Assembly: GCA_945787595.1 (NCBI GenBank)
Contig: CALZJV010000422.1
Coordinates: forward strand, 1-8,322
DNA: 8,322 bases
From: an uncultured Desulfobacterales bacterium
Lineage (GTDB): Bacteria > Desulfobacterota > Desulfobacteria > Desulfobacterales > JAFDCJ01
Reading direction: 5' to 3'
Every line of letters starts with the position of its first letter. The first letter of the stretch is position 1. Below, piece by piece: positions 1 to 6,006 of this stretch. The notes under the pieces were generated by a model, which saw only the letters and a list, made by a program, of their open reading frames with translations, ran no database searches and was not told where the DNA came from. A program made the translations under genes and the position numbers.

Positions 1-6
1 AAATTA

Positions 7-381
7 TTAGTGTGACAGGTTTTTATTCTCATAATTCTCAATGGCTTTCGCCAGTGCATCTGCACCCAGGTTGGAGCAATGCATTTTTTCCTTTGGAAGG
101 CCATCCAGGGATTCGGCGACAGATTTTTTTGTTATTGTTTTGGCCTCTGTTAACGTTTTACCCAAGGCCATTTCGCTGACCATACTAGAAACCGCAATGG
201 CGGCCACACACCCGAAGGTCTTGAATTTTATATCCAAAATTTTATCATCCGCAACTTTGATGTAAAACGACATCATATCACCACATACCGGATTGCCGAC
301 TTCCCCGACCCCGTCAGCGTTTTCTATTTCGCCAATATTTCTCGGGTTAGAAAAATGATCCATCACCTTTTCAGAGTACAT
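7..381 (-). CDS. nifU: IscU/NifU-type Fe-S cluster assembly scaffold
   Basis: The 124-residue product matches the N-terminal scaffold domain of NifU, or a stand-alone IscU, on which Fe-S clusters are built from sulfide and iron before transfer to apoproteins in the cytoplasm. The three ligand cysteines are present: C33 in GNPVCGD (with D35, the aspartate that makes clusters labile), C58 in FGCVAA and C102 in HCSNLG. The start motif MYSEKVMDHFSNPRN is typical. The length fits the single-domain form; the ferredoxin and C-terminal domains of full NifU are absent. A strong GGGGAGG ribosome site (388-394) lies just before the ATG. It is the last gene visible of a minus-strand cluster, 189 nt after the NifS-like gene. 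Small departures are V59 and V64 where Gly and Thr are common. The assignment is secure. The nifU/iscU naming is conventional and does not imply nitrogen fixation. Confidence 0.93.
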   Translation of the reverse strand: MYSEKVMDHFSNPRNIGEIENADGVGEVGNPVCGDMMSFYIKVADDKILDIKFKTFGCVAAIAVSSMVSEMALGKTLTEAKTITKKSVAESLDGLPKEKMHCSNLGADALAKAIENYENKNLSH

Positions 382-521
382 CTATTACCTCCCCATAAAA
401 ACGGCTGCCATATTTTCAATTTACTGTTGCGGTCCAGAACCCATTGAACCCGGCAACTTAAATACTGCATGCGCAAATTGAATGATACGGCATAAATTTC
501 GTGCTTTCCAGCTTTCGCCTG

Positions 522-553
522 CCCTGTTAAACCTTATTTCCCGTTTAACCGGG
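522..553. repeat. Imperfect hairpin in the nifS-nifU gap
   Basis: GTTAAAC (526-532) and GTTTAAC (543-549) form seven perfect pairs around a 10-nt loop. After one mismatch, CCC (522-524) pairs with GGG (551-553). The hairpin begins 18 nt past the stop of the NifS-like gene in the direction of transcription. No T-run follows it on the minus strand, so it is not a standard intrinsic terminator. It could stabilise an mRNA end or mark a processing site. The rest of the 382-570 gap shows no convincing promoter or gene. Confidence 0.35.
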
Positions 554-570
554 GTGTTTTCGTGATTATT

Positions 571-1734
571 TTAAGTACAAACATCTTCTTCATATTCAGG
601 TATCTCTTTTCCCCAGATGGGCGAAAACGACCTTAGCCGATCAACAATGGCCGGAAGCTTTTCCAGCACGTGGTCGAGTTCTTCAACCGTATTGCCGGCA
701 TCGATGGTAAAAACGGTGGATCCCTGGGCAAGGTCAGCTCGGATACCGATGGCTCCTAGTACCGGTGAAGTTTTAAGAGCTTTTGACGCACAGGCCGAAC
801 CGGTGTTGGTATAAATACCGGCCTGGGCCAGCATAAAGATTAACGCTTCTCCCTCGATGGCCTCAAAACAAAAGCTGGCATGGCCGGGGAGTCTTTTTTC
901 CGGATGCCCGGTAAAACTGACCTTTTCGACCTGCTCAAAAATACCCTTAACTAGCCGATCCCTCAATTTCTGAATGTGACTTACTTTTTCAGGAAGTTCC
1001 TGCTTTGCAAGCTCAGCAGCTTTGCCAAGTCCAACAATCCCCGGCACGTTCTCCGTCCCGGCTCTTCGGCCGTTTTCCTGGATGCCGCCTTGAATTAACG
1101 GCATTAGCCTGACCTTCTTATTAAAGTATAATGCAGCCGTTCCCTTGGGCGCACCTAAAGAAGGACCGGATAGACTCAACAGATCAACATTCAATTCGTT
1201 GACGTCGACTGATGTGTTGCCGACCGAGGCAACTGCATCCGTATGGAAAATGATCCCCTTTTCTTTACAAATGGCCGCAAGTTCGGCCATGGATTGGATG
1301 GTTCCAATTTCATTGTTGGCATGCCCGATAGATACGAGTATCGTCTCATCGACAAGTCCGTACCCGTCAACCGGCAAAAACGTCACCTCAAAATCAAAAC
1401 GTTCCAGGAATCGCGCAGAGTTCAGCACCGAGTGGTGTTCGATGGAAGATACAATAATGCGTTTCCCTTTTTTCTGCCTCGCGAAAGCCACACCTTTAAT
1501 TGCCAGGTTGTTGGCTTCGGCGCCGGATGACGTGAAAATGATTTCATCTGCCTTTGCACCGATCAGGTTGGCAACCTTTGCTCTTTGTTCCTCCACCACC
1601 TGTCTGATCTTTGAACCTCTGTCATAAACGGTGGAGGGATTGGCGAAATGCTCGTTATAATATGGCAGCATGGCGTCAAGGACTTCTTTTCTTACCGGCG
1701 TTGCCGATGCATGATCCAGATAGGCACCGTTCAT
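571..1734 (-). CDS. NifS-type cysteine desulfurase homologue lacking the PLP lysine
   Basis: This is a 387-residue fold-type I aminotransferase-class protein of the NifS/IscS family, whose members normally take sulfur from cysteine as a persulfide using PLP. Family motifs are clear: YLDHASATP (5-13), FTSSGAEANNLAIKG (67-81), EHHSVL (99-104), HANNEIGT (138-145), HTDAV (164-168), GRRAGTENVPGIVG (222-235) and the loop GSACAS with C315. The usual SLSGHK..APKG reads SLSGPSLGAPKG (187-198), so His is P191 and the Schiff-base Lys is S192. The Gln after HTDAV is A169, and the late RFSLSR-type segment reads VFTIDA (341-346), losing its arginines. A second cysteine sits at C386, next to the end. I chose the ATG at 1734 because AAGGAG lies 6 nt upstream and homology begins there; a frame open to 1779 adds 15 unrelated residues. 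It follows the TusA-like gene. Normal desulfurase activity is doubtful; a sulfur-relay or regulatory role is possible. Confidence 0.88.
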   Translation of the reverse strand: MNGAYLDHASATPVRKEVLDAMLPYYNEHFANPSTVYDRGSKIRQVVEEQRAKVANLIGAKADEIIFTSSGAEANNLAIKGVAFARQKKGKRIIVSSIEHHSVLNSARFLERFDFEVTFLPVDGYGLVDETILVSIGHANNEIGTIQSMAELAAICKEKGIIFHTDAVASVGNTSVDVNELNVDLLSLSGPSLGAPKGTAALYFNKKVRLMPLIQGGIQENGRRAGTENVPGIVGLGKAAELAKQELPEKVSHIQKLRDRLVKGIFEQVEKVSFTGHPEKRLPGHASFCFEAIEGEALIFMLAQAGIYTNTGSACASKALKTSPVLGAIGIRADLAQGSTVFTIDAGNTVEELDHVLEKLPAIVDRLRSFSPIWGKEIPEYEEDVCT

Positions 1735-1740
1735 ATCAAG

Positions 1741-1746
1741 CTCCTT
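1741..1746 (-). promoter_or_regulatory. Ribosome binding site of the NifS-like gene
   Basis: AAGGAG on the minus strand lies 6 nt before the ATG at 1734 and touches the TAA stop of the preceding TusA-like gene (1746-1748). It fixes the downstream ATG as the start and suggests translational coupling of the two genes. Confidence 0.8.
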
Positions 1747-1994
1747 TATTTTTTCTTCTTGATATACAGCTTGTAACAATCCTCATCTTCTTCAATGCCC
1801 AGAAATTCATGACCGCACTTTTTACACCAGTCCGGGATATCCTCCAGTGCGCCGTCGTAGTCGGTCAACACTTCCAGGACCTGCCCCTTTTTCATGCATT
1901 TGAGCCTGTCACCCGGCTCTAAAAGATGCATGGGACACATGCGACACACCAGGTCCAGGGTTTCATCTGAGGATTGGTCTTCCACAAATTTCAT
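1746..1994 (-). CDS. TusA/SirA-like sulfur carrier with two CxxC pairs
   Basis: This small 82-residue protein looks like TusA, the cytoplasmic persulfide carrier that takes sulfur from a cysteine desulfurase. The family pattern is LD-x-x-CP near the start, a Gly-rich turn, a central beta strand, then D-I-P followed by an aromatic or Cys and H-E. Here it reads LDLVCRMCP, GQVLEVLTDYD, EDIPDWCKKCGHEF and KLYIKK. Counting from the chosen start, cysteines are at 17, 20, 33, 57, 60 and 73. C20 before Pro is the expected carrier cysteine. The extra C17 makes a CxxC, and C57/C60 make a second CxxC where TusA usually has a single cysteine or none. Two ATGs are possible: GAGGAG at 2002-2007 is 7 nt from the ATG at 1994 but only 1 nt from that at 2000, so 1994 is preferred. 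It is the first gene of the minus-strand cluster. The four cysteines could bind a metal instead of carrying sulfur. Confidence 0.8.
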   Translation of the reverse strand: MKFVEDQSSDETLDLVCRMCPMHLLEPGDRLKCMKKGQVLEVLTDYDGALEDIPDWCKKCGHEFLGIEEDEDCYKLYIKKKK

Positions 1995-2001
1995 CTTCAT
2001 G

Positions 2002-2007
2002 CTCCTC
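2002..2007 (-). promoter_or_regulatory. Ribosome binding site deciding the TusA-like start
   Basis: GAGGAG on the minus strand is spaced 7 nt from the ATG at 1994 and 1 nt from the ATG at 2000. The spacing rules out the longer form, which would add only Met-Lys. Confidence 0.7.
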
Positions 2008-2044
2008 GGTATTTTTTTTTAGGCTTAAGCACGAATTAATACTA

Positions 2045-2057
2045 TACTATTTTAGTA
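2045..2057. promoter_or_regulatory. Palindrome at predicted transcription start, possible operator
   Basis: TACTA-N3-TAGTA is a perfect 5+5 inverted repeat. It covers the expected start point (about 2052) of the minus-strand promoter, where a bound repressor would block transcription. Rrf2/IscR-family regulators often control Fe-S genes through AT-rich palindromes, but nothing here identifies the protein. An AT-rich chance palindrome is possible. Confidence 0.3.
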
Positions 2058-2058
2058 G

Positions 2059-2087
2059 AATTTAATGGCACTTTGTGGCAATGTCAA
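2059..2087 (-). promoter_or_regulatory. Sigma-70-type promoter of the sulfur cluster
   Basis: On the minus strand a perfect -35 TTGACA (2082-2087) is separated by 17 nt from TAAATT (2059-2064), a four-of-six match to TATAAT. The predicted start near 2052 gives a leader of about 57 nt to the TusA-like ATG. The spacing and orientation are right for the three-gene cluster. Confidence 0.6.
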
Positions 2088-2179
2088 GAGTTGTGATGTG
2101 GAGCGATAAATAGCCAATCTATTATTTTATCAAAATGTTAGGATAGATTATAAGGTGGGTTTATCAGTGATTTATTAAA

Positions 2180-2212
2180 TTGACACAACCCGTCATATAT
2201 GGCATGTATAAT
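2180..2212 (+). promoter_or_regulatory. Possible promoter of the PhnD-like gene
   Basis: TTGACA (2180-2185) and TATAAT (2207-2212) both match consensus exactly, but the 21-nt spacer is longer than the usual 16-18. CATGTA (2203-2208) would give a 17-nt spacer but is a poorer -10. An activator may be needed. Either choice leaves about 50 nt of leader before the ATG at 2270. Confidence 0.35.
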
Positions 2213-2269
2213 ATACACCCTAAGCTGCGGAACTTTATCAATTAATTCCATTCCCCCAAAAAAGAAGTT

Positions 2270-3196
2270 ATGATTTTTAATTTTAACAGTCGAATAACAT
2301 ATAGAACTATTCTAGCGGTTATGACGACCCTTTTGATTGGTTGCACCGGAGATCGGGATACCACTTACATTGATTTTTCTGATAGAATGGTTGTGGACCG
2401 ATCCGGAGATGAAAGTCGGGACAAAGCATATCTTAAAGTGGCGGTGGGATCCATAATTTCGGCGCAAGAAACCGTCGTTTATTACCACCAACTCTTGGAA
2501 TATATCGCCGAAAAATTAGGGCGTGAAATTCAGCTCGTGCAGCGAAAAACCTATGATGAAATAAATCAACTTATCAGTACTGGACAGATTGATTTAGCTT
2601 TCATCTGTTCAGGACCCTATGCCAGTGGAAGAGATGAACTCGGCTTTGAGGCGCTCGCCATGCCTCGCGTTCGCGGTTCTCATCTTTATCAATCTTATCT
2701 TATTGTCAACAATGATGGGCCGATTCAAAAGCTGGCCGACCTCAGGGGCAAGATTTTCGCGTTTTCCGATCCGCAATCAAATACGGGAAAACTCGTACCT
2801 ACCTATTGGCTCAGCAAGGCGGGAGAAAAACCTGAGACCTTCTTTGGCAAAACCATTTATACTTACAGCCACGACAATTCAATTATGGCCGTAGCAATGT
2901 CTCTTGTAGACGGCGCTGCCGTGAATGGCCAGGTTTGGGAGTATTATAACCAACGTAATCCCGTTTTTACTTCCAAAACCCGTGTCATAAAAAACTCCAT
3001 GCCCTTTGGCAATCCGCCGGTGGTCGCTTCTTCGCATTTACCCGATCAAACGAAAGATCGCATCCGTGGCTTACTATTAAATATGCATCGGGAGCCTGAA
3101 GGAAAAAAGATACTGAATGAACTGATGATCGATGGCTTCATCGCACCCAAAGAAGAAAGTTACGACCCGATATTGGCGATGAAAGAAAACATGTAA
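2270..3196 (+). CDS. PhnD-family periplasmic solute-binding lipoprotein
   Basis: This 308-residue protein belongs to the PhnD/SsuA-like periplasmic binding fold used by phosphonate, phosphite and related ABC importers and by some sensory systems. A signal peptide with lipobox LIGC (C25) predicts a lipid-anchored periplasmic protein; Thr at +2 allows outer-membrane sorting. The mature domain starts near residue 53 (AYLKVAVG). It carries DLAFICSGPYASG (108-120), the loop that often reads D-x-A-x-x-GP, then DLRGKIFAFSDPQSNTGKLVP (157-177) and a DGAAVNG segment (214-220), all PhnD-like. Apart from C25, the only cysteine is C113, beside the likely ligand pocket. No permease or ATPase gene follows; the next gene is a membrane-bound transcription activator, so a ligand-sensing role is inferred. 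AioX, a PhnD-family arsenite sensor, is a known precedent. The ligand cannot be read from the sequence. The ribosome site is weak (GAAG just before the ATG). Confidence 0.85.
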   Translation: MIFNFNSRITYRTILAVMTTLLIGCTGDRDTTYIDFSDRMVVDRSGDESRDKAYLKVAVGSIISAQETVVYYHQLLEYIAEKLGREIQLVQRKTYDEINQLISTGQIDLAFICSGPYASGRDELGFEALAMPRVRGSHLYQSYLIVNNDGPIQKLADLRGKIFAFSDPQSNTGKLVPTYWLSKAGEKPETFFGKTIYTYSHDNSIMAVAMSLVDGAAVNGQVWEYYNQRNPVFTSKTRVIKNSMPFGNPPVVASSHLPDQTKDRIRGLLLNMHREPEGKKILNELMIDGFIAPKEESYDPILAMKENM

Positions 3197-3205
3197 CATA
3201 TCAGC

Positions 3206-3305
3206 TTACCACGGAGGGGCACGGAACATCACGGATACAAAAAAGAAAAACGGCTAAAGATGCCTGGAAAAAATTCAGTGCGGTTTCGTGAAATTCTGTG
3301 GTTAA
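3206..3305. repeat. Inverted-repeat element with 10-bp-spaced CACGGA units
   Basis: CACGGA occurs at 3210, 3220 and 3230, exactly one per 10 bp. The complementary forms TCAGTG, TTCGTG and TCTGTG occur at 3275, 3285 and 3295 with the same period. Folding 3208-3235 against 3275-3302 gives 19 Watson-Crick and 3 G-T pairs out of 28, with a 39-nt A-rich loop. The ends TTA-CC and GG-TTAA are nearly mirror images. It fills most of the 142-nt gap between the sensor lipoprotein and activator genes, beginning 9 nt after the stop. The form fits a dispersed intergenic repeat (REP- or MITE-like) that folds in RNA. It contains no gene and is not followed by a T-run. Copies elsewhere in the genome cannot be checked here. 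Confidence 0.7.
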
Positions 3306-3338
3306 ATATCCCTAAGTGTTTGCTGAAGATCAAATCCC

Positions 3339-5537
3339 ATGAAATTAAAAAGCCTCAGCAGCAAATTGGTGATTTCAGTTTCCGCACTTGTTATCGGGAG
3401 CGGGGTAATCATTTCGCTTCTGGAAACCAATCGTTTCAGCAAAAGCCTCCATGAATCCGCCATCTCTCAAGGAGAATATCTTTCACAACAATTAGCGCTG
3501 GAAGCCACCAACCTAATTCTGATCAATGATCTGATTGCACTGCAAACCCTTTTGAACAATCACCTGCTAAGCAATCCTTTGCTGGCATACCTTTTTGTTG
3601 TTAAAGAAGATCAAATACTTGCACACACATTTACTGAAGGTATCCCGCGAAATCTGATAGGAATCAATACCCCCAAAAGCAATGAAAAGGGCAATTTTAA
3701 GCACATTTTAACCGATATAGGAGAGCGTTACCTAGATATCGCCTGGCCGATTTTTTCTGAAAAGGCGGGAGTGCTGCGCATCGGACTTTCCGAGAAACCT
3801 TACAGAACAGAGATCGCGAAATTGTGGCTGCAGATGACCGCCATTACTTTGGGAATCCTCCTGCTCGCGCTATCCGTCTGCTTCCTGTTTATTAAACGCA
3901 TTACACGACCACTGTCAGCCCTGGCAGAAGCCACTGAAAATATTGATGAGCGCAACCTGGAGCTCAGCTTAGAACCGGCTGGGCGGGATGAAGTGGGTAG
4001 ATTGACGACGTCATTCAACAACATGGTTCGTCGAATCAGGGACCGCACGCATAGAATAGAAAAAAATGCCATAGAATTGGACCGTGCGTATCGCCAGACC
4101 AGAAGTTCTTTTGAAATCATACAAAAAATCGGAACCCAGACCAGTCTGAAGGATGTCTCCTCCTATTTAATATGCAAATTTCAGGAGCTGGTGGTCTGCA
4201 GTGAGCTCGTGTTGTTTATTTTCAGTAGTAACCAAGAAACTCTGTTTGTCTGTTCTAAAGATAAAAACAACACTTTGGAAAGAAATTCCTTTGAATCGGC
4301 CCTTCCCATCTTAACTCAGCTGGATGGTATTACTTTTATCAGTAAAGATTCTATCAGCCCAAAGCTGATACCGGAGAGCTTTCATTCAGCAATGCAAATT
4401 TCAGCCTTTCCGGTTTATCACGAGAACCAATTTTTAGGTGCTTTACTGGTTGCCTGCCCAGGTAATTGTAAATGTGATATCAAAGAGTTAGAGGTGATTC
4501 ATCTGATATTGAATCATTCATCAGGCGCAATCAAACGCGCGCTTTCCCATGAAGAAGAAATGTACAATTTTCAGACCCGTATAAATCTCACCACAGAATA
4601 TTGCGGGATTGTCGGCAAAGACCCAAAGATGCAAGCCATTTATAAACTGATTGAAGATATCGCCCCGACGGACACCACAGTATTGATTCAAGGTGATAGC
4701 GGCACCGGGAAGGAATTAATAGCCAACGCCATCCATAAAAACAGCCTTCGTAAGAATAAACCTTTTGTTGTCATTAATTGTTCGGCCTACCCGGCCACTT
4801 TACTTGAAAGCGAGCTTTTCGGTCACGAAAAAGGGGCCTTCACCGGCGCCGTCCGCCAAAAAGCCGGACGATTCGAACAGGCGCACGAAGGGACCGTTTT
4901 CCTGGATGAAATCGGCGAAATACCCCCTTCAGCCCAGATCAAACTGCTGCGGGTGCTTCAGACTCAGAAATTTGAACGCGTGGGCGGGGAACTCACCCTG
5001 ACCGTGGATATACGTATCCTGGCGGCTACCAACAGGGACCTTCTTCAGGAAGTTAAAAGCGGTCATTTCCGCGAGGATCTTTATTACCGGTTGAATGTCA
5101 TTCCAATTCATTTACCGCCGCTTATGAAGCGACGTAACGACATACCCTTGCAGGCCCGATTTTTTATGGAACGGTACGCCGCTGAGCAAGGCAAAAATAT
5201 TAATGAATTCAGTTCGGAGGCCATGCGGCTGCTCCTTGACTATCCGTGGCCGGGAAATGTTCGTGAGCTTGAAAACAGCATTGAACATGCGGTCGTGCTG
5301 GCCAAAGGCAATCGGATCGAAGTTTCAGACCTGCCGCCCACTCTTCATTATGCACCTTCGGTTGTAGCGACCGTGACCAAAAGCACAATTATGGAAAACG
5401 AGGCAAAGCTGCTTAAGGAAGCCCTGGATGAGTGCGGCTGGAACAAGAAACAGGCCGCTCTCCGACTGGGTATCAGTCGCAATACGCTTTACCGTAAATT
5501 GAGGAAATATCGGCTCGATCCTCCCACCATTCACTAA
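3339..5537 (+). CDS. Membrane-anchored sigma-54 enhancer-binding activator (HAMP-GAF-AAA+-Fis)
   Basis: This 732-residue protein joins a transmembrane sensor to a complete sigma-54 activator. In order: TM1 (about 9-27); a periplasmic sensor domain (28-163) with a PAS/Cache-like run at [15 protein letters not shown] (84-98); TM2 (164-185); HAMP (186-238); GAF-like domain (about 255-400); AAA+ sigma-54 interaction domain (422-660); Fis-type helix-turn-helix (685-725). The ATPase has Walker A GDSGTGKE (452-459), the sigma-54-contacting loop GAFTGA (499-504), Walker [10 protein letters not shown] (520-528) and [11 protein letters not shown] with R578 and R584 as arginine-finger candidates, so it should be active. 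There is no histidine kinase or receiver domain: the signal must pass within one chain. It follows the PhnD-like gene by 142 nt and precedes a sigma-54 promoter region, which makes that promoter its likely target. The ribosome site before the ATG is weak. The domain calls are firm; the ligand and target are inferred. Confidence 0.92.
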   Translation: MKLKSLSSKLVISVSALVIGSGVIISLLETNRFSKSLHESAISQGEYLSQQLALEATNLILINDLIALQTLLNNHLLSNPLLAYLFVVKEDQILAHTFTEGIPRNLIGINTPKSNEKGNFKHILTDIGERYLDIAWPIFSEKAGVLRIGLSEKPYRTEIAKLWLQMTAITLGILLLALSVCFLFIKRITRPLSALAEATENIDERNLELSLEPAGRDEVGRLTTSFNNMVRRIRDRTHRIEKNAIELDRAYRQTRSSFEIIQKIGTQTSLKDVSSYLICKFQELVVCSELVLFIFSSNQETLFVCSKDKNNTLERNSFESALPILTQLDGITFISKDSISPKLIPESFHSAMQISAFPVYHENQFLGALLVACPGNCKCDIKELEVIHLILNHSSGAIKRALSHEEEMYNFQTRINLTTEYCGIVGKDPKMQAIYKLIEDIAPTDTTVLIQGDSGTGKELIANAIHKNSLRKNKPFVVINCSAYPATLLESELFGHEKGAFTGAVRQKAGRFEQAHEGTVFLDEIGEIPPSAQIKLLRVLQTQKFERVGGELTLTVDIRILAATNRDLLQEVKSGHFREDLYYRLNVIPIHLPPLMKRRNDIPLQARFFMERYAAEQGKNINEFSSEAMRLLLDYPWPGNVRELENSIEHAVVLAKGNRIEVSDLPPTLHYAPSVVATVTKSTIMENEAKLLKEALDECGWNKKQAALRLGISRNTLYRKLRKYRLDPPTIH

Positions 5538-5592
5538 CAAGCGCCTTACCTGACCTGATTACCTCCCGCAATAAATTCTCATTAGCCATCTG

Positions 5593-5662
5593 GTGTCACA
5601 CAAAAAAAAATAGAACGTTGAAGTGTTCCACACAGAGAATTTGTGTGCCAAATTGGAGCACA
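5593..5662. promoter_or_regulatory. Cluster of GTGT/ACAC palindromes, candidate activator sites
   Basis: Three dyads lie in 70 nt. GTGT-C-ACAC (5593-5601) is perfect. GTGT-N3-ACAC (5623-5633) is centred 31 bp further on, about three helical turns. TGTG-N2-CCAA-N-TTGG-N2-CACA (5642-5662) pairs 8 of 10 positions. CACACA (5629-5634) and TGTGTG (5642-5647) also form an inverted repeat. The cluster is about 230-320 bp upstream of the -24/-12 promoter, a normal distance for sites of a Fis-type sigma-54 activator, and directly follows the activator gene. The binding protein is inferred. Confidence 0.5.
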
Positions 5663-5747
5663 GTTAACTCACTGTAATAGCAATAAATTTTAACTATTTA
5701 AATTTATATGTGTCGATTCATCGCAGAATGCAATAAAAATCACCGAT

Positions 5748-5760
5748 TATTTACTTGATA
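5748..5760 (-). promoter_or_regulatory. Weak IHF-like site
   Basis: On the minus strand TATCAAGTAAATA matches WATCAA-N4-TTR except for one base in the TTR part. It lies in AT-rich DNA between the palindrome cluster and the sigma-54 promoter, where IHF commonly bends DNA to bring an activator to the polymerase. Such matches are frequent in AT-rich sequence. Confidence 0.22.
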
Positions 5761-5893
5761 TTTAATCGTTCAGCACTCTGTTAATTAAATTTTGTATAAA
5801 AGGACTTAATTCTTATATTTTCAGCAAGTTAAAAGAGAGAACCAGTAGAGCGCATCACCATTTTAGGGTTGATTAAAGTTCCGAAACAGATGA

Positions 5894-5909
5894 TTGGCAC
5901 AGTATTTGC
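5894..5909 (+). promoter_or_regulatory. Sigma-54 (-24/-12) promoter
   Basis: TTGGCAC (5894-5900), five bases, then TTGC (5906-5909) matches the consensus TTGGCAC-N5-TTGC, with the required 10 nt between GG (5896-5897) and GC (5908-5909). The predicted start is near 5921, giving a leader of about 85 nt to the ATG at 6007. It faces the receiver-like gene and the cytochromes, and lies downstream of the activator gene and candidate enhancer sites. The remainder of the 469-nt gap is AT-rich and shows no gene or clear intrinsic terminator. Confidence 0.85.
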
Positions 5910-6006
5910 GATAATTGTCATAGATCCATTTCCTCGAAACAATTGTCCTCAGATCACTAAAAACCCCTGACATAGGCAAATTAGGTCAAATGGAGCCTAG
6001 TTCCAG

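Noticed and set aside
1145..1627. Plus-strand open frame of 160 codons
   Set aside because: Lies antisense to the NifS-like gene, whose family motifs are unmistakable; the plus-strand product shows no recognisable domain or ribosome site.
1735..1779. Longer 402-residue form of the NifS-like protein
   Set aside because: The extra 15 residues overlap the preceding gene, have no family similarity, and the good ribosome site points to 1734.
2066..2080. TGGCAC...TGGCA resembling a sigma-54 promoter
   Set aside because: There are 9 and not 10 nt between GG and GC, and TTGC is absent; the same bases form the spacer of a better minus-strand sigma-70-type promoter.
2200..2216. TGGCATG before the PhnD-like gene as a -24 element
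   Set aside because: The -12 position reads AT instead of GC.
3206..3305. CRISPR-like array from the spaced CACGGA units
   Set aside because: Units are 6 bp with 10-bp period and the two halves are inverted, unlike direct repeats with spacers of about 30 bp.
5541..5590. Terminator after the activator gene
   Set aside because: No stable stem followed by a T-run was found; the A-run at 5602-5610 has no hairpin before it in the coding direction.
5973..5999. TAGGC/GCCTA hairpin near the ribosome site of the receiver-like gene
   Set aside because: Only five pairs with a 17-nt loop; too weak to support a riboswitch or attenuator.
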